Assembly: GCA_963970005.1 (NCBI GenBank)
Contig: CAXAMN010027439.1
Span: 75,342 to 139,341, forward strand
Source: Durusdinium trenchii
Taxonomy: Eukaryota; Sar; Dinophyceae; Suessiales; Symbiodiniaceae
Reading direction: 5' to 3'
Length of the DNA: 64,000 nucleotides
Part shown: piece after piece, positions 51,101 to 63,261 of the stretch
How positions within the stretch are numbered: the stretch's first letter is position 1
How the letters are laid out: each line of letters opens with the position of its first letter
The notes under the pieces: generated by a model
Databases searched by the model: none
Told to the model about the DNA's origin: nothing
Seen by the model: only the letters and a program-made list of their open reading frames with translations
Translations under genes and position numbers: made by a program

Positions 51101-54100
51101 ATCAACAGGTGCATGAAAACATGTCGCGCTTGCGTGTGCAACCGATTCGGCTTGTGGGTTCACTGTCTTCCGATTTGACTCGTCTTCCTGGATGAGGCAA
51201 TCTTGGGGGCCGCGCCCTGTGGTCTCGGCGGTCAACTCCAGCTCGCGGCTGGGCATGGCGTTGGTCTGGCTTCTCCGGGTCGGTCTTGATGGCGCCCGGA
51301 TTCTGCGGAAAAGGGTCATCGGTTCAGAAATGGGGTCTTGGAGGATGCGGTTGGAGACATCAAAGGGGTTTCATGATTTTGGTGGCCTAGTTGGGGCAAT
51401 CTTCGGACTCCAAGAAATCTGTGTGTTGGTCATCATAGCTCAAGCAGAGAAGATCCTTTTAAAGCATTCTGCCTCAAGTGTATATAGGGCACATCCATCC
51501 CGAAGTCTTCTTGATTCTTTTCCTTTTTGGGTGGCATTCTGCACCTTTCCCTTCGGAGTGCCGAATGCTGCTGAGGTTTACGATGTCGTTAGCAACTTGG
51601 ATGGCCTTCATGTTGTGTGCATAAGATAGCAGTGGGTCCAAGAATTGCACCCTCGAAGCTGTGAAGGGTCTAGTTCATTAAGAGAGCCTTGCGATTTGCA
51701 GTCGCACCAGGTACTGTACATTTGTTTCTCTCTTTCCTGAAGGTAAGGGAACAGGCAATATTACTTTTTTGCAAGCCATGGATCCGAGAAACTTCAAGCT
51801 TCCAGCTGCAATGTTGGTAAAGGAAGAGCACTTCGGTCTCCATTGCTTTGGAGACGGCAGAGCTTCAGAGCCGAACGAGGCAAGAAAGCAATCCGGAAGT
51901 ACTTCGTGGGTGATATACAGACTATACAGGTGGGTTGTACCGAACTATACCAACTAATGCCCACCCTATGGACTTGAACGTTTGGTTTTCGGTGGAGCAA
52001 CCTCGCAAACACATGAGGAAGCGTATTGATTGCATCGCTCAGCCCTCCCCCTCCACTTTGCAGAGTGGTTTGACTTGCCATTCTTTGTGGGAGCTAGTGA
52101 CAGCGTGAGCTAGTTGGTTCAGGTCTACGCATCGTTCAATGAACAGCGCCTTCCAAGGCCACGACCCTGGACCCGCTGGGCACCCACCGAGTTCTGGCGG
52201 TGCCAGAGGGGCGAAGGACTCGGAGAAAGTGAACTTCGGCTCTGACGACACAGTCCGTGGACTCTCTTCGTTTACCAAAAACAACTACATGGCCTTGAAG
52301 TAACATGGCCTGTTTGCTCCATGGCCTTTGAAGTAAAGAGTGACATCTCTTGACATGGCCTTTTTCAAAAGTCTCTTGGACTCTCTTGGCCGTGGCCTAT
52401 CACAGGTCTGAGGTGACCTGCACTGATCAGTCCTTCGTGAAGCACCTCCAAATCACTGCCCGAGGCCACAAGTGCTTGCTGAGAATGACAGTTCAAGTTC
52501 CAGTGACAGCAGCTGGGAGCCAAGGGCCTGCTCTGAAGACTCCTAAGATTGAAAGCATGGGGGCAAATTCGGGTGAAAGCGTGGGGTCGAATTTGTTGGC
52601 GAAAGTCTTCCAAAAAAGAGACTTCGAGTTTCCAACCCTGTTTTCCTTCTCAGTTTCTGGGGCATAATACTAGTCACTCGTCTTGAGTCTGGACGGCTGA
52701 TATACACCCCCACTGAGTTGAGTGAGACTTCCCATGCAGTTGAACTTGCCCCCTCCAGGGCGCCCGTGCTCCGCCCAGGTAGCGACTCAGGCGCCAGACG
52801 CGACGCGGTCGACACCCCATCGAGCGGTGGATGCCTGGGACGCCCGGGCGGCGCATGTTCTTGACGTTAGAGGATTCATCCTATACAGTCGAATGGTCTG
52901 CACGAACCCGGACGCCGCGGATGCCTTCCTTTTTTCTCTGTGGTTGGGTAGATGGCCCCCACGGCCATCTCCACAGGAACTACTTACTTTGCAGTTACAG
53001 ATCCTTCTGAAACTAACGAATCCCTTCCACATCTTAAAAATCATTAGTAGACCAACTGCTCAAAAACCTTGGTTTAGTGCGGACGAAGATTCCTCGCAGT
53101 AGCTCGCTGTGACGACCCCAAAGCTTCTTTCTTCTCAGATACACTTGGAAGGCTTGGACATTGAAGATGACAAGCCGCCATCATCAGCCAGGACTTCTCA
53201 TGTGACGCCGTGTTTCTTCTGATTGAAACTCTCAGTTTTTGATTATCCACCATCTACCCAAGCAGTTCCAAAATACACGAGTGACAGACCTGTCTTGGTG
53301 ACTGGCTTTTCAGACCGGTCCTTTACCCGGCCCTTTCCATTCACTGCGGACTTGTGAGCGATGGTCCAGTCTTTTAATAGCTCCGTAGCATGGAATGTCG
53401 CTCTCCAGACCTGTGTGGAATCGAGTTTTATCCACCTAAAACAGCGTTTCACAGGCTTCTTCAGATTTTTGGGACTTGTCCGTTTGGCGCCAAACGCGGT
53501 GTGATGGCAGATCAACCCATCACCAAATGTCTTCGCGAAGAGGAGACCAAGTCGCTCGCAGAGCCCTGTGGTGCAATGCCCAGAGGCCTATGTGTGAACC
53601 TGTGAGCCATGGAGGGTGCAGCCCGTGCGATGTGATATATTTATATACTGTACATGGTTTCCGCTGGCCTGGTAGCTATATATATGTAGCTATGATTCTT
53701 GAGAACATGCTTCGCTGGCCTGGACGTGGCAGAAGGCCATGTGGACGAGCTGTCTTGACGGATTTACTACAGCAGTCGAGCTGTTGTGTCTTTCAGGGCC
53801 GGCGGCCCCGAGTGGCATCGCTGCTTTCAGCCGTCCGAGAGGTGGCGGAATGGGATGGATCGTCGTGCCCCCGACTGGTCACCCTCTGGCCCCGGCAGGT
53901 AGCGGAGTCAAGCATATTTGGTCTACACATCTGTGAGACATCTTGAAGACTCCCGTTCATTGAAGAGGCCCTCCGTTTCCAAGACACCTCGAGTTCAAGA
54001 GGCCACGGAGAAGGGCAACACTTGACATCACTGGCAGGTGGCCTCGCCCACGCCCAGCGAGAAAGCAACTGGAAGGAGCGTGACCGGGTGGTTGGGAGGG

Positions 54101-56913
54101 GACCGCTTGGGAGAATGGTTGGAAGAGACTTCCAGGAAGAGCCTTTTCCTTTGCTGTAGCTCTTGGTCTGAATAACCTGATTGGCATACAGTTGAAATTG
54201 GGGTAAATTAGAGGATTGGAATTGAACATGCGTTTCTGGTTTTAGTGGATATCAAAGGCAAACAACAGTATGATGCGTGGGACTTAAGTTGTTAACAAAT
54301 CAGGCGAGTGAAGTTTCTTGGGACTTCATGACGCTGTGCGAGGCAGCTTCCAAAGCGGAGGAGGAGGAGGAGGCACACAGCACGACTTTGGACGAAAGAG
54401 CAACGTTACAAAGCACAGTGCAATGACCAAATTGTGTGCTGGCTGGTTGCAACATTGTTCTTGATGGGACCTATCGACCTGTTTGGAGCCTTTTGATGAC
54501 CAACCCCGAAGTTTTGGAGCACATCTTGTTTCAGTCAAACTTCACATTTGCTGACTCAAGAAAATGGTGCGGCAGAAGTCTGGAGTGCTGCGGAGTGCCC
54601 CTTCACATCCTTCAGCAGCAGCAGCGCTATCAGCAAGCCAGCAAGTTTTACTGTTGGAGAGCTTGTGATACCTTCAATCTCCCATTTGCATCTATTTGCC
54701 AGCTCTTGCTTTTCGTAGACGCATCATTTGACGTTCGTGGCAAGGTCAGGCACCTTATCGCCGTTGATTGAGCTGCATGACCAGAAGCCGCACCTGCCTA
54801 AAGCCATCACAAGGCCGGTATGCCACTTTGACCTCGACCCTCTTGGGACCTGAGAGCTTGGGGGGAACTGGAGTTAAAAAGATACTGAAGCCTGAACCCG
54901 TTTGAGTCCATCTTGGTCTCAGGAAAATCGGAAGCGAATGGCCGGGGCGATTCTTCCGGTTGATGTGAGAATCACGATAGACTCTGCACATAAACCCTGA
55001 AAGCCTGCACAGGTTTAGCTTCCAAGCCTAGCAAACCAGGCAGTCCATCCATGTCCATCCTCAGGTTGGAAGGCTGGAAAGCAGTCTTGGTCACTCAGGC
55101 GCCATGTGGTGGGTTCCAACCTTGGGCTTTCGCCACTGGTGTCCATGGCATGTTATGGGCTGTGTAGCTACAATCATTAGACCCCAGCTCTCTCCATCGT
55201 TTTTTCAGAACACCAGTTGGACCAGTTGGAGAACTCTTCCAGTTGGACCAGCACTTCGAGAACATCGGACGGTTGGATACGTTTAGAGAGCGCAGCGTAT
55301 CCCGGGAATCCGTGGATCGAACTGGGAGGAACGGACAGAGCCGCCCTTCGAGCGGAAGTCCTGTTTGAAGCCGGAGACCCAACGGGAGTTGCTGGTGACG
55401 GACACCAGAAAAGGACCTCCCACGAACAACAGATGTCTTCCATGCGTCCAAGTGGCTTTCAGCTCAAACATCTATAGAGCTTTCGGTGTCAACTCCCTAC
55501 CCTCTACCCAAAGGTTTGCATGGAAGTAGCCCTCACGCAACTGGGGCAGACATTCGCACCTAGGGGACGTCGTTTGATGGACCTCCAGCGACAGGGTTTT
55601 CGTGGCCGGTGCAGGGTTTTCACTGGTCAATCCGGCTCCAACAAGTCTTTGAATGAGGGGACCTGTGGGTGGGGATCTGTGGGGATCATTACTGTATATG
55701 ATATAACCCCACTCATCACTGACTTAGGTACAACTCTGCTTGGCGCCATAAGTATAACCCGTGCCGTAGCATCGGTTGGGGTGCACAGAGAAGCTTTGTC
55801 CAAAAAGAGAGCAGATTTACGTTACTTTCATTTATCCGATAAATGATCGCTGCTAGATACCACTCTGATGGAACCTCAGCCCCTTGTTTCGTGCTCAGCA
55901 AAGGATGTCCAACCTTAGGTCTCCAAGTTCATCCAATTTCGACCACAAATTTTGATCACAAGGTTGATTTTCCGGCGCCCTGTATCGTATCCACGCATGT
56001 TCTCTGTCCGCTCCTGCTTTGTGAGACCGTTGCACGCAGCCTGGATTTAAGGATTTGGGGTTCCAGTGGTACAGGATTTGTTTCACCCATATCACAGCCA
56101 CCGAAATACTCAAGAGCAGTACCCTCCGACTCACTTCTGTGGAAGTGGAACATGGATGAATATGGACCCTTGGATGATGATGTTCCTTTACGGATAGGGT
56201 GGTGCAACCACTTTCATTTGATCCTAATGTTAAGTTTCCCTGAAAATCTAGGAACCAAGTCATTAGCGCGAGCGCTTTCTTGAAGAAGCGTGAGCTATCC
56301 TGCGTCCATGCTACCTCTCTACGGCCTACCCTCCCCCGTGCACTACAGGTCCGCACGCTCCGCACGATCGCGGCGACGGACCTCACGGCCTGAATGGACG
56401 ATGCGGTAGTCCGATGAGGATCACATGCTGAGGATGGTTTTTCAGTCATGGCAAGGGTTATATACAAGGGGAGCAAGACCGTAAGAGACACTTGCCATGG
56501 TCCCTGGTAGCTGGTATGATCCCTCCGCTCAATCACTCCAACAAAATATCCGGAACGGCTTTGTATTTATGGTTGGGCACCGATAAAGAAGACCCATGAG
56601 ACGGAGTGACACGCGCGAGTTGCGGACGTTGAATGATGTCCAACTTGCCGACCAATGGCCATATTTTAGTCTTCGATTTACTTGAAGGTCTTAAGACAGA
56701 GGACTAAGCTGGACTTCAGTGGGGTTGACGGGACATCTAGGATTTCTATGGACTTCTTGATCGTTTCTTTCCAGAAGCACATTGTAGGGTCCCTATCCTG
56801 CACGCATACCACGTTATTGAAGGAACAAGAATGTCCAGGTATGGATCGACAAGCATCTTCAGTGGCTCCTCAGAGTTTCGCTCGCTTTAGTTTTTGGTTT
56901 AATGGCCTCCAAC
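48164..56913. other. gene-poor interval
   Basis: Many short frames, none with a recognisable family. ACTAGT-type repeats lie at 49320-49422. A (GAG)n patch lies near 54357-54373. A plus-strand frame at 55265-55400 (YPGNPWIELGGTDRAALRAE) looks protein-like but stands alone. Confidence 0.45.
49320..49422. repeat. ACTAGT-type dispersed repeat block
   Basis: Contains TTACTAGTAGC, TTACTACTAGTAAGG and CACTTGTTACTAGTAGCG units. Confidence 0.78.
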
Positions 56914-57006
56914 CTAATAGCGTCCTCGCTTCTAGTAGCTTCTTGTTTACTAGTAGTAAGGCCAGGAGCTACTAGTAGCGTCCTTGCTCCGTTCGTAGCG
57001 ATGCCC
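56914..57006. repeat. ACTAGT-type dispersed repeat block
   Basis: Units such as TTCTAGTAGCTTCTTGTTTA and GCTACTAGTAGCGTCCTTGC, on the left edge of an AT-rich island. Confidence 0.75.
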
Positions 57007-57607
57007 TTTGTTAATCCTGTCCACCTATTAAACAACACGCCCCCCCCCTAATAAGAGAAACTCGGTCGCATTTTTTCTAATAGGGGGTCCCTGAAATGTG
57101 GAGGGTCCAAAATAGGGCCACCTGGGAAGAGCTTCAAAACCAAAAAGTCATCCACAAAAGTTTTATATAACATCCTTTATTAAACTCCTATCAAAAATTA
57201 AAAAACCTCCAGATCGAAGGGTCTTCCTTTTCCCCTACAAAAACCTTTATTGGAATACTGATTATTCATTAGACTAACAACCAAAGCTTTCGAAAGGTGA
57301 TGTCGCTGTGCCATGCGGTTTTGCACGACCTCGGTGGGCAAGTGCGTTTGCATGAGTCCGTGCCATTGGAGGAAGGAACATCTGCTGGTGTAAACGCGGC
57401 GTGTCATGGAGGATACACAGGGCGGACAGGTGTGGGCAGTTACGGTTGTTTTTGGAACCTAATAAAAGAAACTACCCCCAAAACCGACCATGTTGGTAGT
57501 TTAGTAGCGGCTGGAAAGGGCGGTAACTTAAAAGCAAATATAAGCCTAATTTAGGGCTTTGGGCGTGGTGCTTTTTTACACGGGGAGGCTTTTTTAAAAG
57601 GCACTCG
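57007..57607. other. AT-rich island between two ACTAGT-type repeats
   Basis: Richer in A/T and in homopolymers (C9, T6, A6) than its surroundings. A plus-strand frame (57297-57554) reads ATG ... GGYTGRTGVGSYGCFWNLIK and KTDHVGSLVAAGKGGNLKAN, with no family recognised. The island is bounded by related repeats at 56914-57006 and 57608-57634, so it may be an insertion. Confidence 0.35.
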
Positions 57608-57634
57608 GGACTACTAGTCGCTTCTTGTTACGTT

Positions 57635-60600
57635 GGTGCAATAAAGCTGACAGGGCGACAGGGCGGTACTGACCGTGCTGACCATGGGTCCTGTCATGAC
57701 CTTCAAGTCCCTCTGGGGGCCTCAACGGAGTCCGAGGCGAATTCACTTTCAGCGTCCCTGTGCCAGATGGAAACGCTTCCAACGGAAAGGCCTCACAGAT
57801 GGTGCTGTTCATGAACTGCACCTCCGTGGCAGTTACTACTTCAGCTCTTTTTCAGCTATCTATTTCAGGTTCCAGGTGGTTTCAGAACCCATTTTTTCCC
57901 GGAGGATGGTTTCAGCTGGCTCAGGTTTTTTTTGTTGCTGCACGCATGACAAGTCTCGCTTGGTCTCAGTGGCCAGTTTGAATCTCGGACGGATCGGAGA
58001 AGTTATTTAGATCTAGCTCTACCACTGGGTGGGAGACTTCAGCAGCCCGTGTTGAGGTGGTCAACGTTTATATACCTCTACTTTTTTGACCTTTGCACTT
58101 TGCCACCTATAAAATGACTGGGATTTCGAGCTTTTTTGCTTCGAGAAGGGAGCCAACTGCACCGATCCACTGATCTGTCCGATTGTCCAGGGAGTTTTGG
58201 CATGGCTAAGTTCATGCTGACAACCCGACTCTGCTTCTGGGTGTTTGGGAAGAAGTGCACTGAGAATTTGCGGGTGAAGGGCGCTTGAACTTGGGTGGCA
58301 CCTCATCTGCACTTGTTGGACTACGTCAACATGGGTTACATGGGTTGCATGGGTTGCTCAGTGATGCTAGTTGTAATGGGCCTTACGACGTAGATGAGGT
58401 TCAACCATGTTCAACCAACTGAGCTTTCATTCACACGCGTCTATTTTGTTGTCCAGAGTCTGTCTGACTGCCCCTGTTGTGTTGGAGTTTGATCAAGCTT
58501 TACTTACTTCTCCCATTTTGGGCCTTTGGGCGGACCGATCCCAGGCTCAGAGCGATCAGCAACACGTGAAGAAGAGAAGCGAGTAAGGAGTGACAGGAAG
58601 TAGAATCAAATTTTCCTTACAGTGTACTCCGTCGCTTTGACCCAGTTCATTCGATCAACACTCCATGATCTCATGCGTTTCCCTTCAGGTGACGATCAAG
58701 CAGTCAGTGCTGACAGAGTGTTTGTTGGTGGAACAATCTAACAATATTGGCGGATCCCAGCTCACAAAGCACAGTGCATCAAGGCGGCTAGGTGGATGTG
58801 ATATGTTTCTTTTACAACTTTTGTTCAATCACACAAAAACGACACAGAATCCAAGAGTGTGTGACTTGCCAACACTGCAAGCCGAACATCCACTCACCGG
58901 CTCAACCCGCCGAGCCGCGGCGCACCGAGCCGCAGTCCGCATGGTCTACCAGCGCAGACTCACTCGGAGTCCGTGGCCCTTCTGGGGCACAGCAGTGGCC
59001 AGCGTGGTGGCTCTGCTGGTGATGGGAGTCAGGGACCCTCAGGGATCCTGAGAGCCGAGAAGTTAGCTTTTGAGATGGAGGAGGGAAGTCAGTGAAGTTG
59101 GTTTTGAGATGTTTTGAGCTTACTGGCAAGGTAGGGGCTCAGGAGGAGGCCTAAAGGCTGAAGTCGAGGATCGAGGGTAGTTGAAAAGCCTTGGCGCATG
59201 GGATTCTCGGGCATTCAGGCCACTGGATTCTCTTGCACCATGGCTTTCACGGCATTAAATTCCAATCCACGAGTCCAAGTCTGCATTGACTTGGCAGTGG
59301 CTCAAGACATCTCAAGACTACAAGAATGCCACATATGGCCCTTGTCTTTCAGAACATCAGAACTCGATTCCTCCTTCGTGACCCCATTCGGTGTTTCTGA
59401 GTTGGACGGCCGACCGGGGCGAGTTCCAAGGCCATCTCATGGCACATGTCAGGCGTGAACGGCTGAGGATCCTTTGGTTTAGAATGCAAAGGCGTCGAAG
59501 GCGTTCGAAACGTTATGGAAGGTGCCGAAAGTTGAACCTGTGAAGTTTCTTGGGAGGGTTCATTTTGCTCTGGTGGTTCTCCAGTGAGCTCTTAAGATAT
59601 GCGTCCTTGAAGAGGTATATATATATATATATTTGATTTTCGGACTCAAGTTGCGCAAAAGGCTGGAGAGTAAGTCAGCGAAATCAGCCAGCGGCCTCCC
59701 AGCGGTTTGCAGGCTTTCGCCTTGCTGAAAGCAGATGGTTCAATGTGCCAATGAGGTGCTGCACAACTGTGAACCATGTGTATCCTGACGGGTGCATCCT
59801 GAAAGTGGCTGACTTGTGGTGACTTTTTTGGAGTCTTCCTTGCAGGTCTTCAATGACAGATGCAAAGGCAGACAGGGCAGGGTTGGGCTGGGCATGGTAT
59901 GTTGAGTGATGTGGTTGTTGCAGAGCTTTGCGCCAGATGGTCCATACAATTTACGCTGAGTTCAGTCAAAAAAACTGTTTAGTTCAATGAAAGGAGTCTA
60001 AAGAGCTTGAAGGTGGTCCCACCCAACCACTGTTATTTCCATGTGGATCACTAGGAAACCGAGCCTCGGCCTGCAGCACCAGGCTGCAATCCCCGCTCAT
60101 TCCAAGCACCAGGACCTCCCTGCAGAGGTGAATGCCAATGTCTCTCAGAGAGGAGTTGGGGAAGTGGAGGGACTGGCTCGTGCGGCTCGTGTTTGCTGCC
60201 TGGCGATGGTGAAAGGAGAGCTCCGACTTGTGTTCACGGTTCTTCTTCTTCCCAAATCTCACGGTTGTTTGAGAAGGTAAATGGAGCACCAAGCGCTTCC
60301 TTTGTTGCAGTCAGACAAGAGGCTTTGCAGTCAATAGTGTAAACTCACATTAGTTGTTGATATCCTTTGCACCCCACCATCAATCAAGCCCAGCTCAAAC
60401 TAAAGTGCTGTGTTCATGGAGGACGTGACCTTTCCGAAATCTTCGACCCAACACGTCAGACGCTTTGATCGACGCAGGACTTCCGGAGCTTCATCATCCA
60501 AAGCATCGCCTTCCATCGAGGCATGGCCATCGACTCGACTCGAGACGCGCCATCGAGGCGCCGATGGTTTCTCTGACAGTTTGAAAAGGTGGTCAAATGG

Positions 60601-61620
60601 AACTTGCATAAAAACATCCATATTCAAAAAACCGGCAAAATGGGATGCAGACTTGATGCAGATCTCTTTTTTGACTCTCTCATTTTTTTGGCGCGGCTTC
60701 AACTCGATGCCGTTTGGCTGGTTCGTTGAGCTCTTGCAGGTTGCGCTCCCTGCGTGACCATTCGGTTTTTGTTCGGATCCATTCCGTTCCAAGGGTTTGG
60801 GTGTCCTCCGCGAAAGCTGGAGCGCTTATAGTCTTAGTACACTTGGAAAGACAGACAAGCGGGTATATACTACACACCACAACCACTTAGGTGAGTGTTG
60901 TTAAATAGGACGGAGTTGTTCGTCCTCGGATGAAATCGATTGATCGGAGGACAGCCTTGGCGATCTCCTAGCCTCCTAGGAGCCACAAACCAAGGACTGA
61001 GGCACACAAATAAAGAAAACATGGTCCAAAAATCCCTCTGAAGCACCGCCAAACATCGACCATGTCGTGAACAAAGTGGAGATTTGCCCATGTCCAAATG
61101 TTCTCCAACTTTTTGGAATGCATCTTGACTTTTTTTCCAAAGCAACGGAATTCTGTGGAACGAATCCCTCCAAGTTCTTCCCACCGAAGGAGTGTGATGC
61201 ACCTGGACTCTGTGATTCCTTCCGATTCGGCGGTGGAGGAGGTTCGGTGGAGTTGAGATTCGATCCAGTCCTTCTGGCTGTTCCCTACCTAGCTCTGGAA
61301 GGATTTGTATGGAGTCCAATCCTAGTTCTCATACAAGTCCCTGCTTACTTCTCTTCTCACTAGCCAGGATTCGTACCGTTTTGGACTTCAACTCATCTAG
61401 CCCTACTGTAGCGTCCATGTTGATGGCTGCTGTAATCATGGAAACCATGAAGCTTCGTGACTCTCGTCACGCCCAGGTGACAGATGCCGCACATGAGGTT
61501 GTGCAACCTGTGTTGCAGGCCAGACGTTTGGAAGTAAATTCGGGAAGGGCACAGTGAATCGCATTGACCTTTCATGTGGAGCCATTGCAGTCGTTCCGAG
61601 TCATCACAGCAAGTTTCAAC
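57635..61620. other. gene-poor interval
   Basis: No supported gene. A TA-rich tract lies near 59614-59632. Plus-strand frames at 58665-59051 and 60130-60280 are open but without recognisable motifs. Confidence 0.45.
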
Positions 61621-61626
61621 ATAGCC

Positions 61627-62022
61627 ATGGCGTCTCAGCAGTGGCAGCTGGTGCAAGGCAGGAAAGCCCCCAAAAGCTCTGATGCTTATATAATCCTTTC
61701 CATGCAGCTCTTTCAAACAGGTTCCCAGGTCCCAAGTATTGTATAAATGCCATTGTCGACTTCCTCTAGCTTATGCACCTTTTGTTCATGGCTCGTTTGA
61801 ACGTGCCAAACATGTGTTGCAGACCGACTTCGCAGTCTTAGCATTGTCATCCACTGGCAGACGCACCGAAGTTACACCCTCAATCAGCATTCCACGAGCT
61901 CATTAGTACCTCTCGGCCTCAGGCATGCAGAAGATGAACCTGGGCCAAAGCACCTCCCAAGGCTGGCAGCTGGTGAGCCAAATGCAACCCTTTCCCCAAG
62001 CCATGGCCTCACAACCTCAGAT

Positions 62023-62057
<35 letters not shown>

Positions 62058-62404
62058 CTGCTGCGGCCTACCCAGCCTACCCGACCTACCCAGCTCTGGC
62101 CTACCCCTCCATGCCACCGCCCGGTGCGCCCGGAGCGTCCGCGCCTCCAGGCCCCTATGGAGCACCCCTTCCCCCCTTCCCACCGCAGGTGCCACAACAA
62201 GCACCGGGCACATGTCATGTCCAGAGAATTCGACACCAGGGCAGTGAAAAGAGCACCTTGGGCGCAGTGATTGTGACCATTAGCGAGGGCTGCTCTTATG
62301 ATTCCATCTTCAAAGAGGTGGGAGACAAACACGGAGGGCCTGTTTCACCTATCGCTGTTTCTGCTGCGGGTCAAAACTCGATGCTTGCTGAGCTCTGTCC
62401 ATGA
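61627..62404 (+). CDS. poly-Gln / Pro-rich protein, probably two exons
   Basis: Exon 1 starts at ATG 61627 (ASQQWQLVQGRKAPKSS). A second part from about 61925 begins MQKMNLGQSTSQGWQLVSQM, with a related WQLV phrase, so the two may be joined by an intron of about 250 nt; a GC donor near 61674 and an AG acceptor near 61920 are possible. The second exon has a run of about eleven Gln (CAG repeat, 62028-62055), then PAAAYPAYPTYPALAYPSMP and more Pro/Gly-rich sequence, and ends at TGA 62402-62404 after SISEGCSYD-like residues. Low-complexity Q/P/Y-rich segments occur in RNA-binding and transcription proteins; no folded domain is visible. The C-terminal 65 residues may belong to an intron. Confidence 0.45.
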
Positions 62405-63003
62405 CCCTTACAACTTGCACATGTTATTTTTGTGAGTTCCAGGTCTGCGACAGGAGGCTGTCTTGCAGATATGTTTACTGTAATTTTATTTGTTTTGTTT
62501 TTGACATTGGTACTTTCTGATATATATATGTTTGGTGTTTCATTTATGTTCTTTTGTGGTCCTGGACATGTGGTATATAGTATTATATAATATATGTAAT
62601 TTAAGACATGTTATTTGAATGATATGATATGTAAAGACTGAGAGACACCGTGCCCAACCACCTGGAACATTGTTGCGAACCTCGAAGCCCTGTAAAACAC
62701 AGCACTTTTCTGACTTCTTTATGCTCTATTTATATATGTTTTATTCATGATTTGTTTTATGACTACTTATATGGTCTCATCATGATGCATTTCCAAGGTC
62801 GTACAAGCATCATAAAGATATAGACTATCACACCTGAATCATACCACGTTTCCAGAACCATAAACAATCAATTAAATTGAAACCATTCAAACAGCAAAAA
62901 CAATATATCATCCTGAGTCTAGTCTCAGGCCGATAGTGGAAGTCACAATTCTATTTCAATCTTCTCCAGTTCTTGGAAGTGAAACACGCCGCTTGGAAGC
63001 GCC
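62405..63003. other. AT-rich non-coding stretch
   Basis: T-rich sequence with TATATA tracts (62520-62600, 62730-62760) and no coding signal. It ends at a pyrimidine-poor acceptor-like CTTGCAG near 63009. Confidence 0.55.
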
Positions 63004-63009
63004 TTGCAG

Positions 63010-63261
63010 GTGGCACAAACGGATGACCAGGGGACCTCGGTGGCCACCTACTGTGTGTCGATCAGCGGCTTGGAGCAGCTGGGTGAGGCTTTGGAGGACA
63101 AGGACCGCGCCAGTGGAGACTTGGCGGAGCTCATCCAGGACTTGGGCCGTGTGCCAGCTGCGAAAGTGGTCTTCAATTGGGAGTGCTGCTCCTCCTGCAG
63201 TGACCTGGTGAAAAGTCAAGGAACGATGACACATGCCATTTTTTTGGAAGGTGTGGCTTGA
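63010..63261 (+). CDS. possible exon of unknown protein
   Basis: After an acceptor (CTTGCAG) the frame reads VAQTDDQGTSVATYCVSISG, then LEQLGEALEDKDRASGDLAE and LGRVPAAKVVFNWECCSSCS. It looks protein-like, acidic and helical, with a CCSSC cluster. The frame ends at TGA 63259-63261, but coding character fades after LVKSQG (about 63223). No family was recognised; it may be a downstream exon of the poly-Gln protein gene. Confidence 0.4.
   Translation: MAQTDDQGTSVATYCVSISGLEQLGEALEDKDRASGDLAELIQDLGRVPAAKVVFNWECCSSCSDLVKSQGTMTHAIFLEGVA

Noticed and set aside
62137-62146. GGAGCGTCCG, resembling the palindrome arm outside the transposon
   Set aside because: No second arm follows at the right spacing; chance match in GC-rich coding sequence.
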